64,000 bases of DNA, from positions 62,001-126,000 of the forward strand of contig NZ_JAKEVD010000006.1 of NCBI RefSeq assembly GCF_022398325.1, read 5' to 3'. The notes beneath the pieces are model-generated. The model worked only from the letters and a program-made list of their open reading frames with translations. It had not been told where the DNA came from and searched no databases. The translations under genes and the position numbers were made by a program. Of the stretch, positions 43,947 through 52,426 are shown in pieces. Each line of letters opens with the position of its first letter. The first letter of the stretch is position 1. Source of the DNA: Shewanella sp. Isolate13 (GTDB taxonomy: Bacteria; Pseudomonadota; Gammaproteobacteria; Enterobacterales; Shewanellaceae).

Positions 43947-44393
43947 TCAACCCAACCTCTTCATTCCAGAGGTACCACTGAAATTATCAGTTAATACCTG
44001 CCCCTTCACTTGCAAAAATATCTTATAGCAATCTGAACAAACGTAACGACCAAATAAGGTATTTTTCGTTTCAAACTGATTGCAAAAAGTACATAAACCA
44101 AAACTAGCGACTTTCTTTTGAACATGTCTTATCTGTGATACTGGAGCGGCAGGTTTTATCCGAATATCTTCAGACAGAAGCAACATGCTCCGACTTAGTC
44201 CTATCGCCAGCAATTTAAATAGATAAATAGTGAGCGCAATGATTAAACTTGAGATCATGCTCATGATACTTAGTTCTGAAGCATCACTCTTGATGGTAAA
44301 CACGATTGCCGGCAAACAAATAAATGCAGCTAAGCAGGTTAACCCCCGATCAATTAACGGGAGTTGCCGCTCGAATTTTAACTCGCGAGCCAT
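43947..44393 (-). CDS. Membrane protein with a CxxC/CxxC zinc-ribbon-like tail
   Basis: 148 residues. Two hydrophobic segments (about 18-36 and 43-65) are followed by a basic stretch and a C-terminal pair of Cys motifs (CTFCNQF and CSDCYK, near residues 100 and 119), which look like a small zinc-binding finger facing the cytoplasm. It is separated by only 2 bp from the preceding secreted-protein gene. I do not know the family. Confidence 0.65.
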   Translation of the reverse strand: MARELKFERQLPLIDRGLTCLAAFICLPAIVFTIKSDASELSIMSMISSLIIALTIYLFKLLAIGLSRSMLLLSEDIRIKPAAPVSQIRHVQKKVASFGLCTFCNQFETKNTLFGRYVCSDCYKIFLQVKGQVLTDNFSGTSGMKRLG

Positions 44394-44395
44394 CT

Positions 44396-44734
44396 TTAAC
44401 TAAGCTCTTTGATCAGATAGACCACGCCATCTTTCTCATAAACATTTGTAACCTCACTTCCCTCCCCTAACACAACCACCTTATTGCCCGTGTCTGTAAC
44501 GGCATTACCTGCAGCGTCTAATACAATTGCCACCCCCATAGCCGTTAAAAGAGGAGAATGGTACGCATGATAATGTCGGTGGTTTTTGGGGACGACTATA
44601 ACCTTAGAACGCCCATAATGTTTACCAACTTTCTGACATTTGATCCCACCAGCTCGCTCACATCCTACAGTTGCAGCCTGAGTTGAAAACACACTCATAG
44701 CAAAAAAAACTGCAGCACAAGTCATCAATTTCAT
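44396..44734 (-). CDS. Hypothetical secreted protein
   Basis: About 112 residues from the ATG at 44734 (AAGAGAG upstream). Residues 1-20 are a signal peptide (MKLMTCAAVFFAMSVFSTQA). The mature protein has two cysteines (GCERAGGIKC), a His-rich stretch (KNHRHYHAYHS) and a C-terminal part (VTNVYEKDGVVYLIKEL) seen in small periplasmic proteins of this genus. Paired with the zinc-ribbon-like membrane protein gene (2-bp gap). Function unknown. Confidence 0.65.
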   Translation of the reverse strand: MKLMTCAAVFFAMSVFSTQAATVGCERAGGIKCQKVGKHYGRSKVIVVPKNHRHYHAYHSPLLTAMGVAIVLDAAGNAVTDTGNKVVVLGEGSEVTNVYEKDGVVYLIKELS

Positions 44735-44833
44735 CGACCGCTCTCTTATTAAATAACCAAAATCTGAGCGAATCATAACCCAACAGCTATACATGTGTAC
44801 ACACATAACAACATAAAGCTGACAGGAGGCACA

Positions 44834-44858
44834 AAAAAAGCCCCAATAATGGGGCCTT
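44834..44858 (-). terminator. Rho-independent terminator of the LuxR-type regulator gene
   Basis: On the minus strand GGCCCC pairs with GGGGCT around ATTATT and is followed by a run of seven T. It is about 170 bp past the regulator's stop codon, after two other small hairpins. Confidence 0.8.
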
Positions 44859-45027
44859 AGATCATATCAAATATGTTTTCTAGGGATGCCCTAGCCTTAT
44901 TTAAGGCTACTTTTACACACTCAAGCGAATCAAATATTACTTAAAAATAGGGTTATCAAGCCCCGTTTGGCTATCGTCTAAGCTCCACCCACACAACCAA
45001 TCCCCAAAGCAATCAGATGCTAGGAGT

Positions 45028-45663
45028 TTACTGCGTCACTTCATGTAGATTTGTTTGCGCCCAAGCGATAGCCTGGCCACGGCTGGAGACGCCTATCTTT
45101 CGAAATGCTCGATAGAGGTGAGTCTTAATGGTACTTTCACTGACAAATAATCTATTGGCAATATCGATATTGGTGCTACCGCTACGCAGCACCTGTAACA
45201 CTTCTCGTTCTCTAATTGTCAGTGTTTCAACATTGTCTGATACAGGATCTTTACTAGCGCTGGACTCGATAAAGCTCTGAGGTATAACGACCTTACCCTT
45301 TAGGATCTCCGTCATGCCCTCCCCGATACTTTCTAGGGATGCATCTGAGTAAAAAACACCTGCGGTAACTGAAGCATTAACCAGAAACTTTGCATCGATC
45401 TGCTTAGGAAAGTGAATAAACACAACCCGTGTAACATTACTCGCTTTATCTATCCGTTTTTGGATCTGATAGGCGGTTTGAACATCGACAGTCGCAAGAT
45501 CGATCAAGATAATCGTAATACGAGTCTCTAATAGTTCGCTGTTAAAATGCTCGGGAGCAACCCTATGTAATTTAACCAAAAACTCTTGTGGCCATCTTGT
45601 ATTGAGAAGATCCGCAAATAGATGCGAACGAGTTATCACCACCCAATGTGTCACTTTAAACAT
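45028..45663 (-). CDS. LuxR/CsgD-type helix-turn-helix regulator
   Basis: 211 residues. The N-terminal part (about 1-130) resembles a receiver-like domain but lacks an obvious phospho-acceptor cluster, as in CsgD. The C-terminal GerE/LuxR DNA-binding domain is clear: LTIREREVLQVLRSGSTNIDIANRLFVSESTIKTHLYRAFRKIGV, near residues 148-193. CsgD-like proteins control matrix and curli genes in enterics; targets here are unknown. It is followed by small hairpins and a terminator and preceded by a 736-bp gap. Confidence 0.85.
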   Translation of the reverse strand: MFKVTHWVVITRSHLFADLLNTRWPQEFLVKLHRVAPEHFNSELLETRITIILIDLATVDVQTAYQIQKRIDKASNVTRVVFIHFPKQIDAKFLVNASVTAGVFYSDASLESIGEGMTEILKGKVVIPQSFIESSASKDPVSDNVETLTIREREVLQVLRSGSTNIDIANRLFVSESTIKTHLYRAFRKIGVSSRGQAIAWAQTNLHEVTQ

Positions 45664-46205
45664 AAACTCACTCCATGTTTATTCTTTATCATCATCCGTG
45701 TAGGCAACATTGTAATACACTTACGCCACAAATAAACACCAAACAACTCACGTAAGCGCTACAACACATAGTTAGGTTTACGTGCGCCATGGCCCAATGT
45801 TACCGATGCTAACAGCCGCTGACCATATTGAACAACCGTTCCATATTGAGCAGGAAGAAAAAGAAGCACCGCTAGTCACATTGTCTGAGCCCATATAACT
45901 TCAGTTCGAAAAGAGTTGCTCTTCCCATGACATACTGCCGTCAACGATTGGCTTTACTGCAATAACGCGGTCATTATGTCGTTAAACTCTCTCTGCATCG
46001 TCAATCCTGAGTATTAAAAATCACCCAACAAAATGACTAGCTTACGGTCAAAAACTAGACTTTATTACGTAATTGAAGCCTATCGAACCAGAGCAGAGAA
46101 ACTAACATTAACGACTTATAAAAAAGTGAAGCCCAAGAATTTACCGTTATCCTGTTCAGAATAAAGCTAAGCTAAATCGAGTGATTTAAAGGGAAATATA
46201 AAAGG

Positions 46206-46349
46206 ATGACGATTTCGGTGGCAAAACAACTACGACTAAAGGGTAGCGACTTTAGTATTCCTTCCACAAAATACACTATGGGAGCTATAGGTAGTCCTCT
46301 AAAACTAAGTGACAGTAACATCCCTCCCGCAGCTAATTTCAGTCCATAA
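46206..46349 (+). CDS. Possible 47-residue small protein
   Basis: ATG at 46206 to TAA at 46347-46349, overlapping the upstream arm flank of the terminator next to cctA. Sequence begins MTISVAKQLRLKGSDF and is Ser/Pro/Lys-containing without a membrane segment. AAGGG lies 12 nt before the ATG, which is a poor spacing. It could be chance. Confidence 0.25.
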   Translation: MTISVAKQLRLKGSDFSIPSTKYTMGAIGSPLKLSDSNIPPAANFSP

Positions 46350-46373
46350 AAAAAGCCAGCTCGATGCTGGCTC
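46347..46373 (-). terminator. Rho-independent terminator of cctA
   Basis: On the minus strand AGCCAGC pairs with GCTGGCT around ATCGA and is followed by TTTTTT. It lies 27 bp past the cctA stop codon. Confidence 0.88.
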
Positions 46374-46399
46374 TTGTTAGCAAATTGAGTTAACTCAAA

Positions 46400-46744
46400 T
46401 TACTTAAGTGCAGACTCTGCAGTACGGCCATCATCATGACAGCTATCACAAGTTGGCTTGTCACCCACGTTCATTTCGTGTGGCGCGTGACAATCGGCAC
46501 ACATTAGCATGCCATCATGCGGTTGGTGAACAGCGTCCATTTCCGCTAGCGTACCGTGACAAGACTGACACTGTTCAAATTCATATTCGCCATCAGCAGA
46601 TGGAGAACCATCGGCGTGACACGCTTCACAACCATCCATCTCAGCATGCATTTCAGCTAGCTCTTGACCTTCAGCGAAAGCTGATGGAGATAAAGCCAGT
46701 GCTGCGAATGCCGCACCGAAGACTAGACTTAGTAGTTTATTGCT
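46400..46744 (-). CDS. cctA: Small periplasmic tetrahaem cytochrome c CctA (STC)
   Basis: 114 residues from a GTG at 46744, with GAGG 8 nt upstream; this gives the start [11 protein letters not shown], as in Shewanella CctA, while an upstream ATG at 46774 would add ten residues. A signal peptide ends at AFA near residue 24. Four haem c sites are present: CEACH, CQSCH, CADCH and CDSCH. CctA is an abundant periplasmic electron carrier in anaerobic respiration, moving electrons from CymA to terminal reductases and the Mtr conduit. It is single-gene, with terminator hairpins on both sides. Confidence 0.95.
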   Translation of the reverse strand, partial: SNKLLSLVFGAAFAALALSPSAFAEGQELAEMHAEMDGCEACHADGSPSADGEYEFEQCQSCHGTLAEMDAVHQPHDGMLMCADCHAPHEMNVGDKPTCDSCHDDGRTAESALK

Positions 46745-46984
46745 CACAATTGTATCCTCATTTGATGTCCGCATAGTGAAAACTTAATAGTCAGGTCGTT
46801 TTCATCTTGCGCACAATATTTTTTTAGTACGATTTAGATTAATTTAGCTAAGCATTATCTAATTCGCAACTAATTTAGCTGAAAGATCATATCATTGTGA
46901 TAATCCCCAAAACGTGCGCTCAGTCAAACTACTCCAGTGAATATGACAATTGTACGTGTTTATCGCCTTGATTTTGAGCAATAA

Positions 46985-47026
46985 AAAAGCGGTTCGGAGA
47001 ATTTAACTCCGAACCGCTTATTTTTT
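46985..47026 (-). terminator. Strong rho-independent terminator of htpX
   Basis: A 13-bp stem (AAGCGGTTCGGAG pairing with CTCCGAACCGCTT) around AATTTAA, with A/T runs on both sides, starts about 13 bp after the htpX stop. It could work in both directions. Confidence 0.93.
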
Positions 47027-47039
47027 AGAAATGGGTAAT

Positions 47040-47903
47040 TTAGCGTGCTCTTAACGCCGCAATACGCTTTTCTAGTGGCGGGTGACTCATTAGTAATTCC
47101 GCCATTGATTTCTTACCGTTAATGCCGAATGCCGACATTGAGGCTGGCATTGCCCCCGTTTCAGGGCCTTGACGTAGTCTATCCAATGCCGCAATCATCT
47201 TCTCTTTACCAGCTAGACGTGCAGCGCCTTCATCGGCTCTGTATTCACGAATACGTGAGAAGTAAGCAACGATCATCGACGCAAGGATACCAAACAGCAT
47301 ATCTAATACGAACACTACCGCCATATAAGCGAACATGCCAAGACCTTCGCCCTCTTCGTCATTACTTGAAACAAAGTTATCAATGATGCCTGCAACCACG
47401 CGGGCCGCGAAGATAACAAATGTGTTCACGACACCTTGAATAAGGGTCAAGGTCACCATGTCACCATTAGCAACGTGACTAACTTCGTGTGCAAGAACCG
47501 CTTCGATCTCATCTTGACTCATGCCATACAGAAGGCCACTGCTCACAGCAACTAACGAGTTGTCTTTACTTGGACCGGTAGCAAAAGCATTTAGCTCAGG
47601 CGACTGGTAGATAGCAACTTCTGGCATCTTAATACCGGCTTGCTCTGCTTGACGAGCAACGGTCTCAACTAACCAGCGCTCAGTGTTATCACGTGGTGTA
47701 GTAATAACCTCACAGCCCATGGTCTTTTTAGCCATCCACTTTGAGATTGCCAAGCTGATAAATGCACCACCAAAACCAAATATCGCGGCGAATACTAATA
47801 AGCCGCCCATGGTAGAGGTGTTAACACCTAGAATAGACATCACAATGGATGCCACTAATAAGATCGCCATGTTAGTGGCAATCAGTAAAAATATACGCTT
47901 CAT
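47040..47903 (-). CDS. htpX: Membrane-bound zinc protease HtpX
   Basis: 287 residues. Two N-terminal helices (about 5-22 and 33-53) precede the zinc site HEVSH (about residues 143-147, in [13 protein letters not shown]), with the third ligand Glu in [13 protein letters not shown] near residue 222. Two more hydrophobic segments lie between. HtpX degrades damaged inner-membrane proteins alongside FtsH. Length and motifs match the family. It is a single gene, and no heat-shock promoter was identified. Confidence 0.95.
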   Translation of the reverse strand: MKRIFLLIATNMAILLVASIVMSILGVNTSTMGGLLVFAAIFGFGGAFISLAISKWMAKKTMGCEVITTPRDNTERWLVETVARQAEQAGIKMPEVAIYQSPELNAFATGPSKDNSLVAVSSGLLYGMSQDEIEAVLAHEVSHVANGDMVTLTLIQGVVNTFVIFAARVVAGIIDNFVSSNDEEGEGLGMFAYMAVVFVLDMLFGILASMIVAYFSRIREYRADEGAARLAGKEKMIAALDRLRQGPETGAMPASMSAFGINGKKSMAELLMSHPPLEKRIAALRAR

Positions 47904-48211
47904 TTAAGCTCCTGTAGGATACAAAATACCTGATATACACTCTTGAAGACATAATATGTCCAAAAAACAAGAATTCAAGGGGAGAGATAGAAAAATTATC
48001 TATCATTGCTTCAATAATAGCCGCTTCAGCTCCACTTACTATCAAGTAGGATGAGTCTAGGTTTATTTCATTAAAACAAGATTAATTTAATCCGCCAAAG
48101 ATTAGAATTATATTGAACTGGGATTAATCTTTTTTAACAAAAAGATAAGCCTAATTTTTTGAATTGGCAATTCGCAAGATTAGGCTGGTATTTGAGGTGA
48201 AATCGTCTCGA
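47904..48211. other. 308-bp AT-rich gap between htpX and bioD
   Basis: It holds the expected htpX promoter and an 8-bp stem hairpin, listed separately, past the bioD stop. No gene is seen. Confidence 0.4.
48140..48186 (-). terminator. Nested hairpin past bioD, probable operon terminator
   Basis: AGCCTAAT (48148-48155) pairs with ATTAGGCT (48179-48186), and inside it GAATT pairs with AATTC. On the minus strand TATCTTTTT follows. It lies about 25 bp past the bioD stop codon, so it probably ends bioBFCD transcription. Confidence 0.45.
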
Positions 48212-48883
48212 TTACACCGACTGTAGTGGCGTTAAATCAAGGTGGCTTGCTGCAGCCTCAGCGGTAGCATCAACAAGGTGAGGAACATAACCTAGGAACG
48301 GCGCCGCGAGCTGCGACTTTAGCGTCTCAAGGTTTTGCTCAGGGTACGCCATATCCGAGTCAATTTGGTTTGCTACCCAGCCAACAAGATTCAAGCCGTC
48401 AGCCTTAATTGCTTCAGCCGTCAATAATGCGTGATTCAAGCAACCTAACTTCATGCCCACCACCAAGATGACTGGTAACTGCATTGATTGGACAACTTCT
48501 GAAAGGTAATGCCCTTCCCCTAACGGCAAACGCCAGCCGCCCGCGCCTTCAATTAGACAAAAATCGGCACCAACAAATTCAGACATCTTTAGCAATGCTT
48601 CGATTCGCTTAGGCTCTAACTTTACCCCTTTCTCCGCTGCGGCAAGATGCGGCGCAATGGCAGGCTCAAAGGCAAACGGGTTGATGTCGTCATAAGGAAG
48701 CTTAATGCTCGATGCGGCCATAAGTGCTAGCGCATCGCTGTTTCTAAGTCCCATTTCAGTTTGCTCGCAGCCAGAGGCTATCGGCTTAAAGCCTACAGTC
48801 TCGCCCTTAGCGGCCGTTAGCAATGCAGAAGAGATCAAGGTTTTACCACAGTCGGTATCGGTACCAGTTACAAAAAATGTCAT
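48212..48883 (-). CDS. bioD: Dethiobiotin synthetase BioD
   Basis: About 223 residues. The P-loop is at the N-terminus (VTGTDTDCGKT). The ATG at 48883 with GGAG 5 nt upstream is preferred over a TTG at 48889. The glycine block LIEGAGGWRLPLGEGHYLSEVV and the ending VGWVANQIDSDM match BioD. It forms dethiobiotin from diaminopelargonic acid, CO2 and ATP. It is the last gene of the minus-strand biotin operon. Confidence 0.94.
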   Translation of the reverse strand: MTFFVTGTDTDCGKTLISSALLTAAKGETVGFKPIASGCEQTEMGLRNSDALALMAASSIKLPYDDINPFAFEPAIAPHLAAAEKGVKLEPKRIEALLKMSEFVGADFCLIEGAGGWRLPLGEGHYLSEVVQSMQLPVILVVGMKLGCLNHALLTAEAIKADGLNLVGWVANQIDSDMAYPEQNLETLKSQLAAPFLGYVPHLVDATAEAAASHLDLTPLQSV

Positions 48884-48910
48884 GTCCACTCCAAATTGTC
48901 TCAGCTGCGT

Positions 48911-49681
48911 TTAGCGCTTTTTCCGCGCCTTAATAAAGCTAATGTTATATGTTAAAGGTAGGCCCTCTGGGGCTCTGCTCAACTCTGCCTTAAGCTGTAA
49001 TGCTTGCCAATCCTTACGTCCTCTCAATGTGACTTGAGGCTGATTAACTCCCTGTTGTTGCTTAACAATTGACGCCCCCACTCCCTTTATTGACTGCAAT
49101 AACCCTCTTAAATCCGTGAAGTAAACAGTGACCGCTTTGGTTTCAAACGACTCAAGCTGCCAATCTTCATCGTCAAAACAAGCCACTAACTCCTGCTCAT
49201 CGATAAACGAATTCACTTTAAAACCAAGCTCAGATAACTGCATAAGGCTATCTTTGGCAACAATACTCATATTCAACTCACCACCTTCGGTGAGTACTCT
49301 ATTGGCTTCAGACACAGCTTTAGGGAGGTTTTGGCACCACTGCAGGGCGACATTCGAGTAGATGCTGTCTATAGTGCCGTCAGCAATAGGTAAGTTTTGC
49401 GCATCACCACAGATAGGTGTGTAATGAGGAAAACGGCCTTTAAGCGTTTTAAGCATGCCGTCGGCAATATCAAGGCAAAAGACTTGGTTTACACGCTCAA
49501 AATGGGAAAAACACGTGCCTGGCCCTGCGCCGATATCGAGCAAGCGACCACCGGGGGTCATCTGTGCCAACAAACGGCTAGCCGTCTGCTGCTGTAGCAC
49601 ATCATAGCTGTGGTAATGCGCCGCTGCGGCAGAGAAGCGTTCTGCAACCTCTTGGCTAAGCTTATCTGATCCTGTATTCAC
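48911..49681 (-). CDS. bioC: Malonyl-ACP O-methyltransferase BioC
   Basis: 256 residues, a SAM-dependent methyltransferase with motif LLDIGAGPGTCFSHF (near residues 46-60) and NVALQWCQNLPKAVSEANRVL (BioC-type post-motif). It methylates malonyl-ACP to disguise it for fatty acid synthesis, opening pimeloyl chain synthesis. The start is GTG at 49681 with AGGA upstream. The esterase BioH partner is not in this window. It lies 77 bp after bioF and 27 bp before bioD. Confidence 0.92.
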   Translation of the reverse strand: MNTGSDKLSQEVAERFSAAAAHYHSYDVLQQQTASRLLAQMTPGGRLLDIGAGPGTCFSHFERVNQVFCLDIADGMLKTLKGRFPHYTPICGDAQNLPIADGTIDSIYSNVALQWCQNLPKAVSEANRVLTEGGELNMSIVAKDSLMQLSELGFKVNSFIDEQELVACFDDEDWQLESFETKAVTVYFTDLRGLLQSIKGVGASIVKQQQGVNQPQVTLRGRKDWQALQLKAELSRAPEGLPLTYNISFIKARKKR

Positions 49682-49758
49682 TGCATTGGATCCTAAACAA
49701 TCAATTACTTTGATAATTTCAATTAAAAAAATGAGTTAAGAATGAATCCCTACGCTCA

Positions 49759-50952
49759 TTAATCGTCACTCAATATGCTTGCTAGCACATCCACTAACGC
49801 TAGGATATCTTTCTGACAGTGGTTAGCATTCAGTGTCAGCCTTAGCCTCGCGGCATCCTTAGGTACGGTTGGCGGCCTAATGGCGCCCAACCAAAAGCCA
49901 TGCTCTTTCAATCGTTTGGCAACGGCCATCGTCTTAGCCGAATCGCCAAGTATAATAGGCTGTATCGCAGTCTGTGAGTCGGTCAGCTTAATATCATTTT
50001 CTGCACAGGCTTCCCTAAAACAGCTGATATTGTTACTCAGTTTTTCCCGCAACTCTGGCTGTTCTTTTATCACTTTTATCGCCGTATAAGCTGCTGCCGC
50101 GCTCGCAGGAGACAAGGCTGTAGAATAGATATATTGGCGAGCGTTGGCGACTAAGAAATCGATCAGTTCTTGGCTGCCTAAAACTGCCGCTCCCTGCCCC
50201 CCCATAGCTTTACCAAAAGTAACCAACTGCGCATCAATTTTGCTCCCATCAGATAGGCGTGACGCACCGAGTCCATTTTCACCTAGTACACCAAAACCAT
50301 GAGCATCATCGACGATGAGCCAGCACTGATGTTGTTTACAAAGTGCTGACAACTCGGCTAATGGTGCTAAATCACCGTCCATACTAAACACACTTTCGGT
50401 AATTAAAGCGCTAGGCTTGAAGCGTTCTAAATGGCTCTTAGCACTTTCTAAGTCATTATGACTAAAGCGCTTAAGCTTGGCACCACTGTCTTGAATACCA
50501 TCTATGATAGAGGCGTGGATCAACTTATCCGCCAATACTAAGTCCGTTTCATTAAACAGAGTTTTCATCAATGCGGTATTAGCACTAAAGCCGGAGCAAA
50601 ACAGCAGTGCCGCCTCATGACCTGTCGCATCACACAGAGCCTGCTCTAGTTGCAGGTGTGCTTGGCTGTAACCAACCACTAAAGGTGACGCTGTACTGCC
50701 TACGCCATAGTCTTTCGCCCCTTGATAGAGCGCCTCTATAAGGACCGGAGATGTTGACAGGCCTAAATAGTCATTGCTACTGAAATTAACATATGGCAGA
50801 GCATCAACTTCGAAGTAGTTAGATTGGTTCGAGTCCAAAACAAGGTTGACTCGTCTCCTAAGCAGCCCCTGCTCATCTAATAATTGATTTTTTGTGATCA
50901 CCCGAGTGTTCAATGACTCTTCTACAGGCGAACTAATGGAACTTTCTGACAT
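49759..50952 (-). CDS. bioF: 8-amino-7-oxononanoate synthase BioF
   Basis: 397 residues, an alpha-oxoamine synthase with PLP. Signature stretches include NDYLGLS near the N-terminus, VGSTASPLVVGYSQAHLQLE, DDAHGFGVLGENGLG and the PLP lysine region LVTFGKAMGGQGAAVLG. It condenses pimeloyl-ACP with alanine. A 170-bp leader with an 11-bp hairpin separates it from bioB, longer than usual within an operon. Confidence 0.94.
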   Translation of the reverse strand: MSESSISSPVEESLNTRVITKNQLLDEQGLLRRRVNLVLDSNQSNYFEVDALPYVNFSSNDYLGLSTSPVLIEALYQGAKDYGVGSTASPLVVGYSQAHLQLEQALCDATGHEAALLFCSGFSANTALMKTLFNETDLVLADKLIHASIIDGIQDSGAKLKRFSHNDLESAKSHLERFKPSALITESVFSMDGDLAPLAELSALCKQHQCWLIVDDAHGFGVLGENGLGASRLSDGSKIDAQLVTFGKAMGGQGAAVLGSQELIDFLVANARQYIYSTALSPASAAAAYTAIKVIKEQPELREKLSNNISCFREACAENDIKLTDSQTAIQPIILGDSAKTMAVAKRLKEHGFWLGAIRPPTVPKDAARLRLTLNANHCQKDILALVDVLASILSDD

Positions 50953-50987
50953 TAAGCTAGCTCAATTTAAAAACGTAAATAACCAAC

Positions 50988-51020
50988 AAACCCACTTAAA
51001 TAAAAGATTAAGTGGGTTTG
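50988..51020 (-). other. Hairpin between bioB and bioF
   Basis: AAACCCACTTA pairs with TAAGTGGGTTT around an approximately 10-nt loop on the minus strand, followed by GTTGGTTATTT. This is not a classic terminator, but it may reduce or process transcripts between bioB and bioF. Confidence 0.5.
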
Positions 51021-51122
51021 TATTAACTCCATGTATTTAGTACTAAGCAGCCACTATCAACATAAAGCATGAAACGGCACTCATAAAAATACGCCCCTTG
51101 TGACAGACAAGCGCAGACCTAA

Positions 51123-52175
51123 TTACAGTGCCCCAGCGTCATAAAATGCTGCCGACTTTTTATCTTGCTGCGCCGCGGCCTTGGCAAGTATGGCTTCATC
51201 TTGCTCTTTAGTCGTTGCGATGCCTTGCTCTGGATGTAGACCAAGTTTTTTAAACAGACTCATGTCATCATTCTCTTCAGGGTTTGGTGTCGTAAGCAGC
51301 TTACAACCGTAGAAAATAGAGTTCGCTCCAGCAAAGAAACACATCGCCTGTAGCTCCTCACTCATATTTTCACGGCCTGCCGATAGACGAACCCGTGATT
51401 TAGGCATGGTAATTCGCGCGACCGCAATTGTACGTACAAACTCTAATGGATCGAGATCGTCTAGCTTTTCAAATGGCGTCCCTTCGACCTTGACCAACAT
51501 ATTGATCGGTACTGAGTCGGGATGTTTATCCAAGTTAGCCAGTTGCTGAATAAGCCCAGCGCGATCTGTAGCCTTTTCCCCCATACCCACAATACCGCCC
51601 GAACACACTTTCATGCCTGAAGCGCGTACATTTGACAGGGTATCGAGGCGGTTTTGATAGGTACGTGTAGTGATCACATCACCATAATATTCAGGCGAGG
51701 TGTCTAAATTATGATTGTAATAATCGAGTCCCGCCGCAGCCAACTCGTTAGCTTGTTCGGCAGACAGCATACCCAGCGTCATGCAGGTCTCCATACCCAG
51801 TGCTTTAACCTCTTCAACCATCGTCTTGAGGTACGGCATATCACGCTCTTTAGGATTACGCCACGCAGCGCCCATGCAAAAACGTGAAGCGCCAGCGGCT
51901 TTTGCACTACGTGCTTCGGTCAAGACGGTTTCCATTGCGAGTAGGCGCTCTTTTTCAAGTCCTGTGTCATAGCGAGCACTTTGAGGACAATATTTACAAT
52001 CTTCTGGGCAAGCACCAGTTTTTATCGACAACAAACGACTGATCTGAACTTCATTTGGATCAAACTCTTGGCGATGAATACTCTGCGCCTGAAAAAGAAG
52101 ATCATTCATAGGTAAGGCGAATAAGGCTTCAATCTCTTCACGCTTCCAGTTATTTCTTAGTTGTACTTCAGACAT
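51123..52175 (-). CDS. bioB: Biotin synthase BioB
   Basis: 350 residues, a radical-SAM enzyme with the CxxxCxxC cluster (C56, C60, C63 in ACPEDCKYC) and the second-cluster ligand region [26 protein letters not shown]. It inserts sulfur into dethiobiotin to form biotin, using a [2Fe-2S] cluster as donor. AAGGGAAC precedes the ATG at 52175. It is the first gene of the minus-strand biotin operon and is divergent from bioA across 251 bp. Confidence 0.96.
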   Translation of the reverse strand: MSEVQLRNNWKREEIEALFALPMNDLLFQAQSIHRQEFDPNEVQISRLLSIKTGACPEDCKYCPQSARYDTGLEKERLLAMETVLTEARSAKAAGASRFCMGAAWRNPKERDMPYLKTMVEEVKALGMETCMTLGMLSAEQANELAAAGLDYYNHNLDTSPEYYGDVITTRTYQNRLDTLSNVRASGMKVCSGGIVGMGEKATDRAGLIQQLANLDKHPDSVPINMLVKVEGTPFEKLDDLDPLEFVRTIAVARITMPKSRVRLSAGRENMSEELQAMCFFAGANSIFYGCKLLTTPNPEENDDMSLFKKLGLHPEQGIATTKEQDEAILAKAAAQQDKKSAAFYDAGAL

Positions 52176-52426
52176 GCTGTTCCCTTTTTACTCTCACATT
52201 CAGCGTTAAATACAGCGTTATTATGACGCGATGACAATTCATATCAGCAATATGGCACTTTTACACGCTAGCAGCCCTATTACCTTCACTGACAAATTGA
52301 CATTAAAAACATAGGATTAACGGAATTTAATTCATTTTTTTAGTAAATTTTTATCTTGCTTAGGATACCCGCAAGCCGTAACCTGTCAATGTCGCACCAA
52401 TCAAAAGGTTTACTAACGGTTAAATT

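Larger units (their letters stand above)
45664..46399. other. 736-bp gap between the LuxR-type regulator and cctA
   Basis: No gene with a recognisable domain lies here. A short frame at 46206-46349 is listed as a low-confidence candidate. The first 100 bp should hold the regulator's promoter. Size and position would suit a complex promoter or a small RNA, but no clear promoter-terminator pair was found for one. Confidence 0.5.

Noticed and set aside
52176..52426. BirA operator between bioA and bioB
   Set aside because: A GGTTTAC half-site is present at 52407-52413, but I could not find the matching left arm at the usual spacing, so I do not call the operator.
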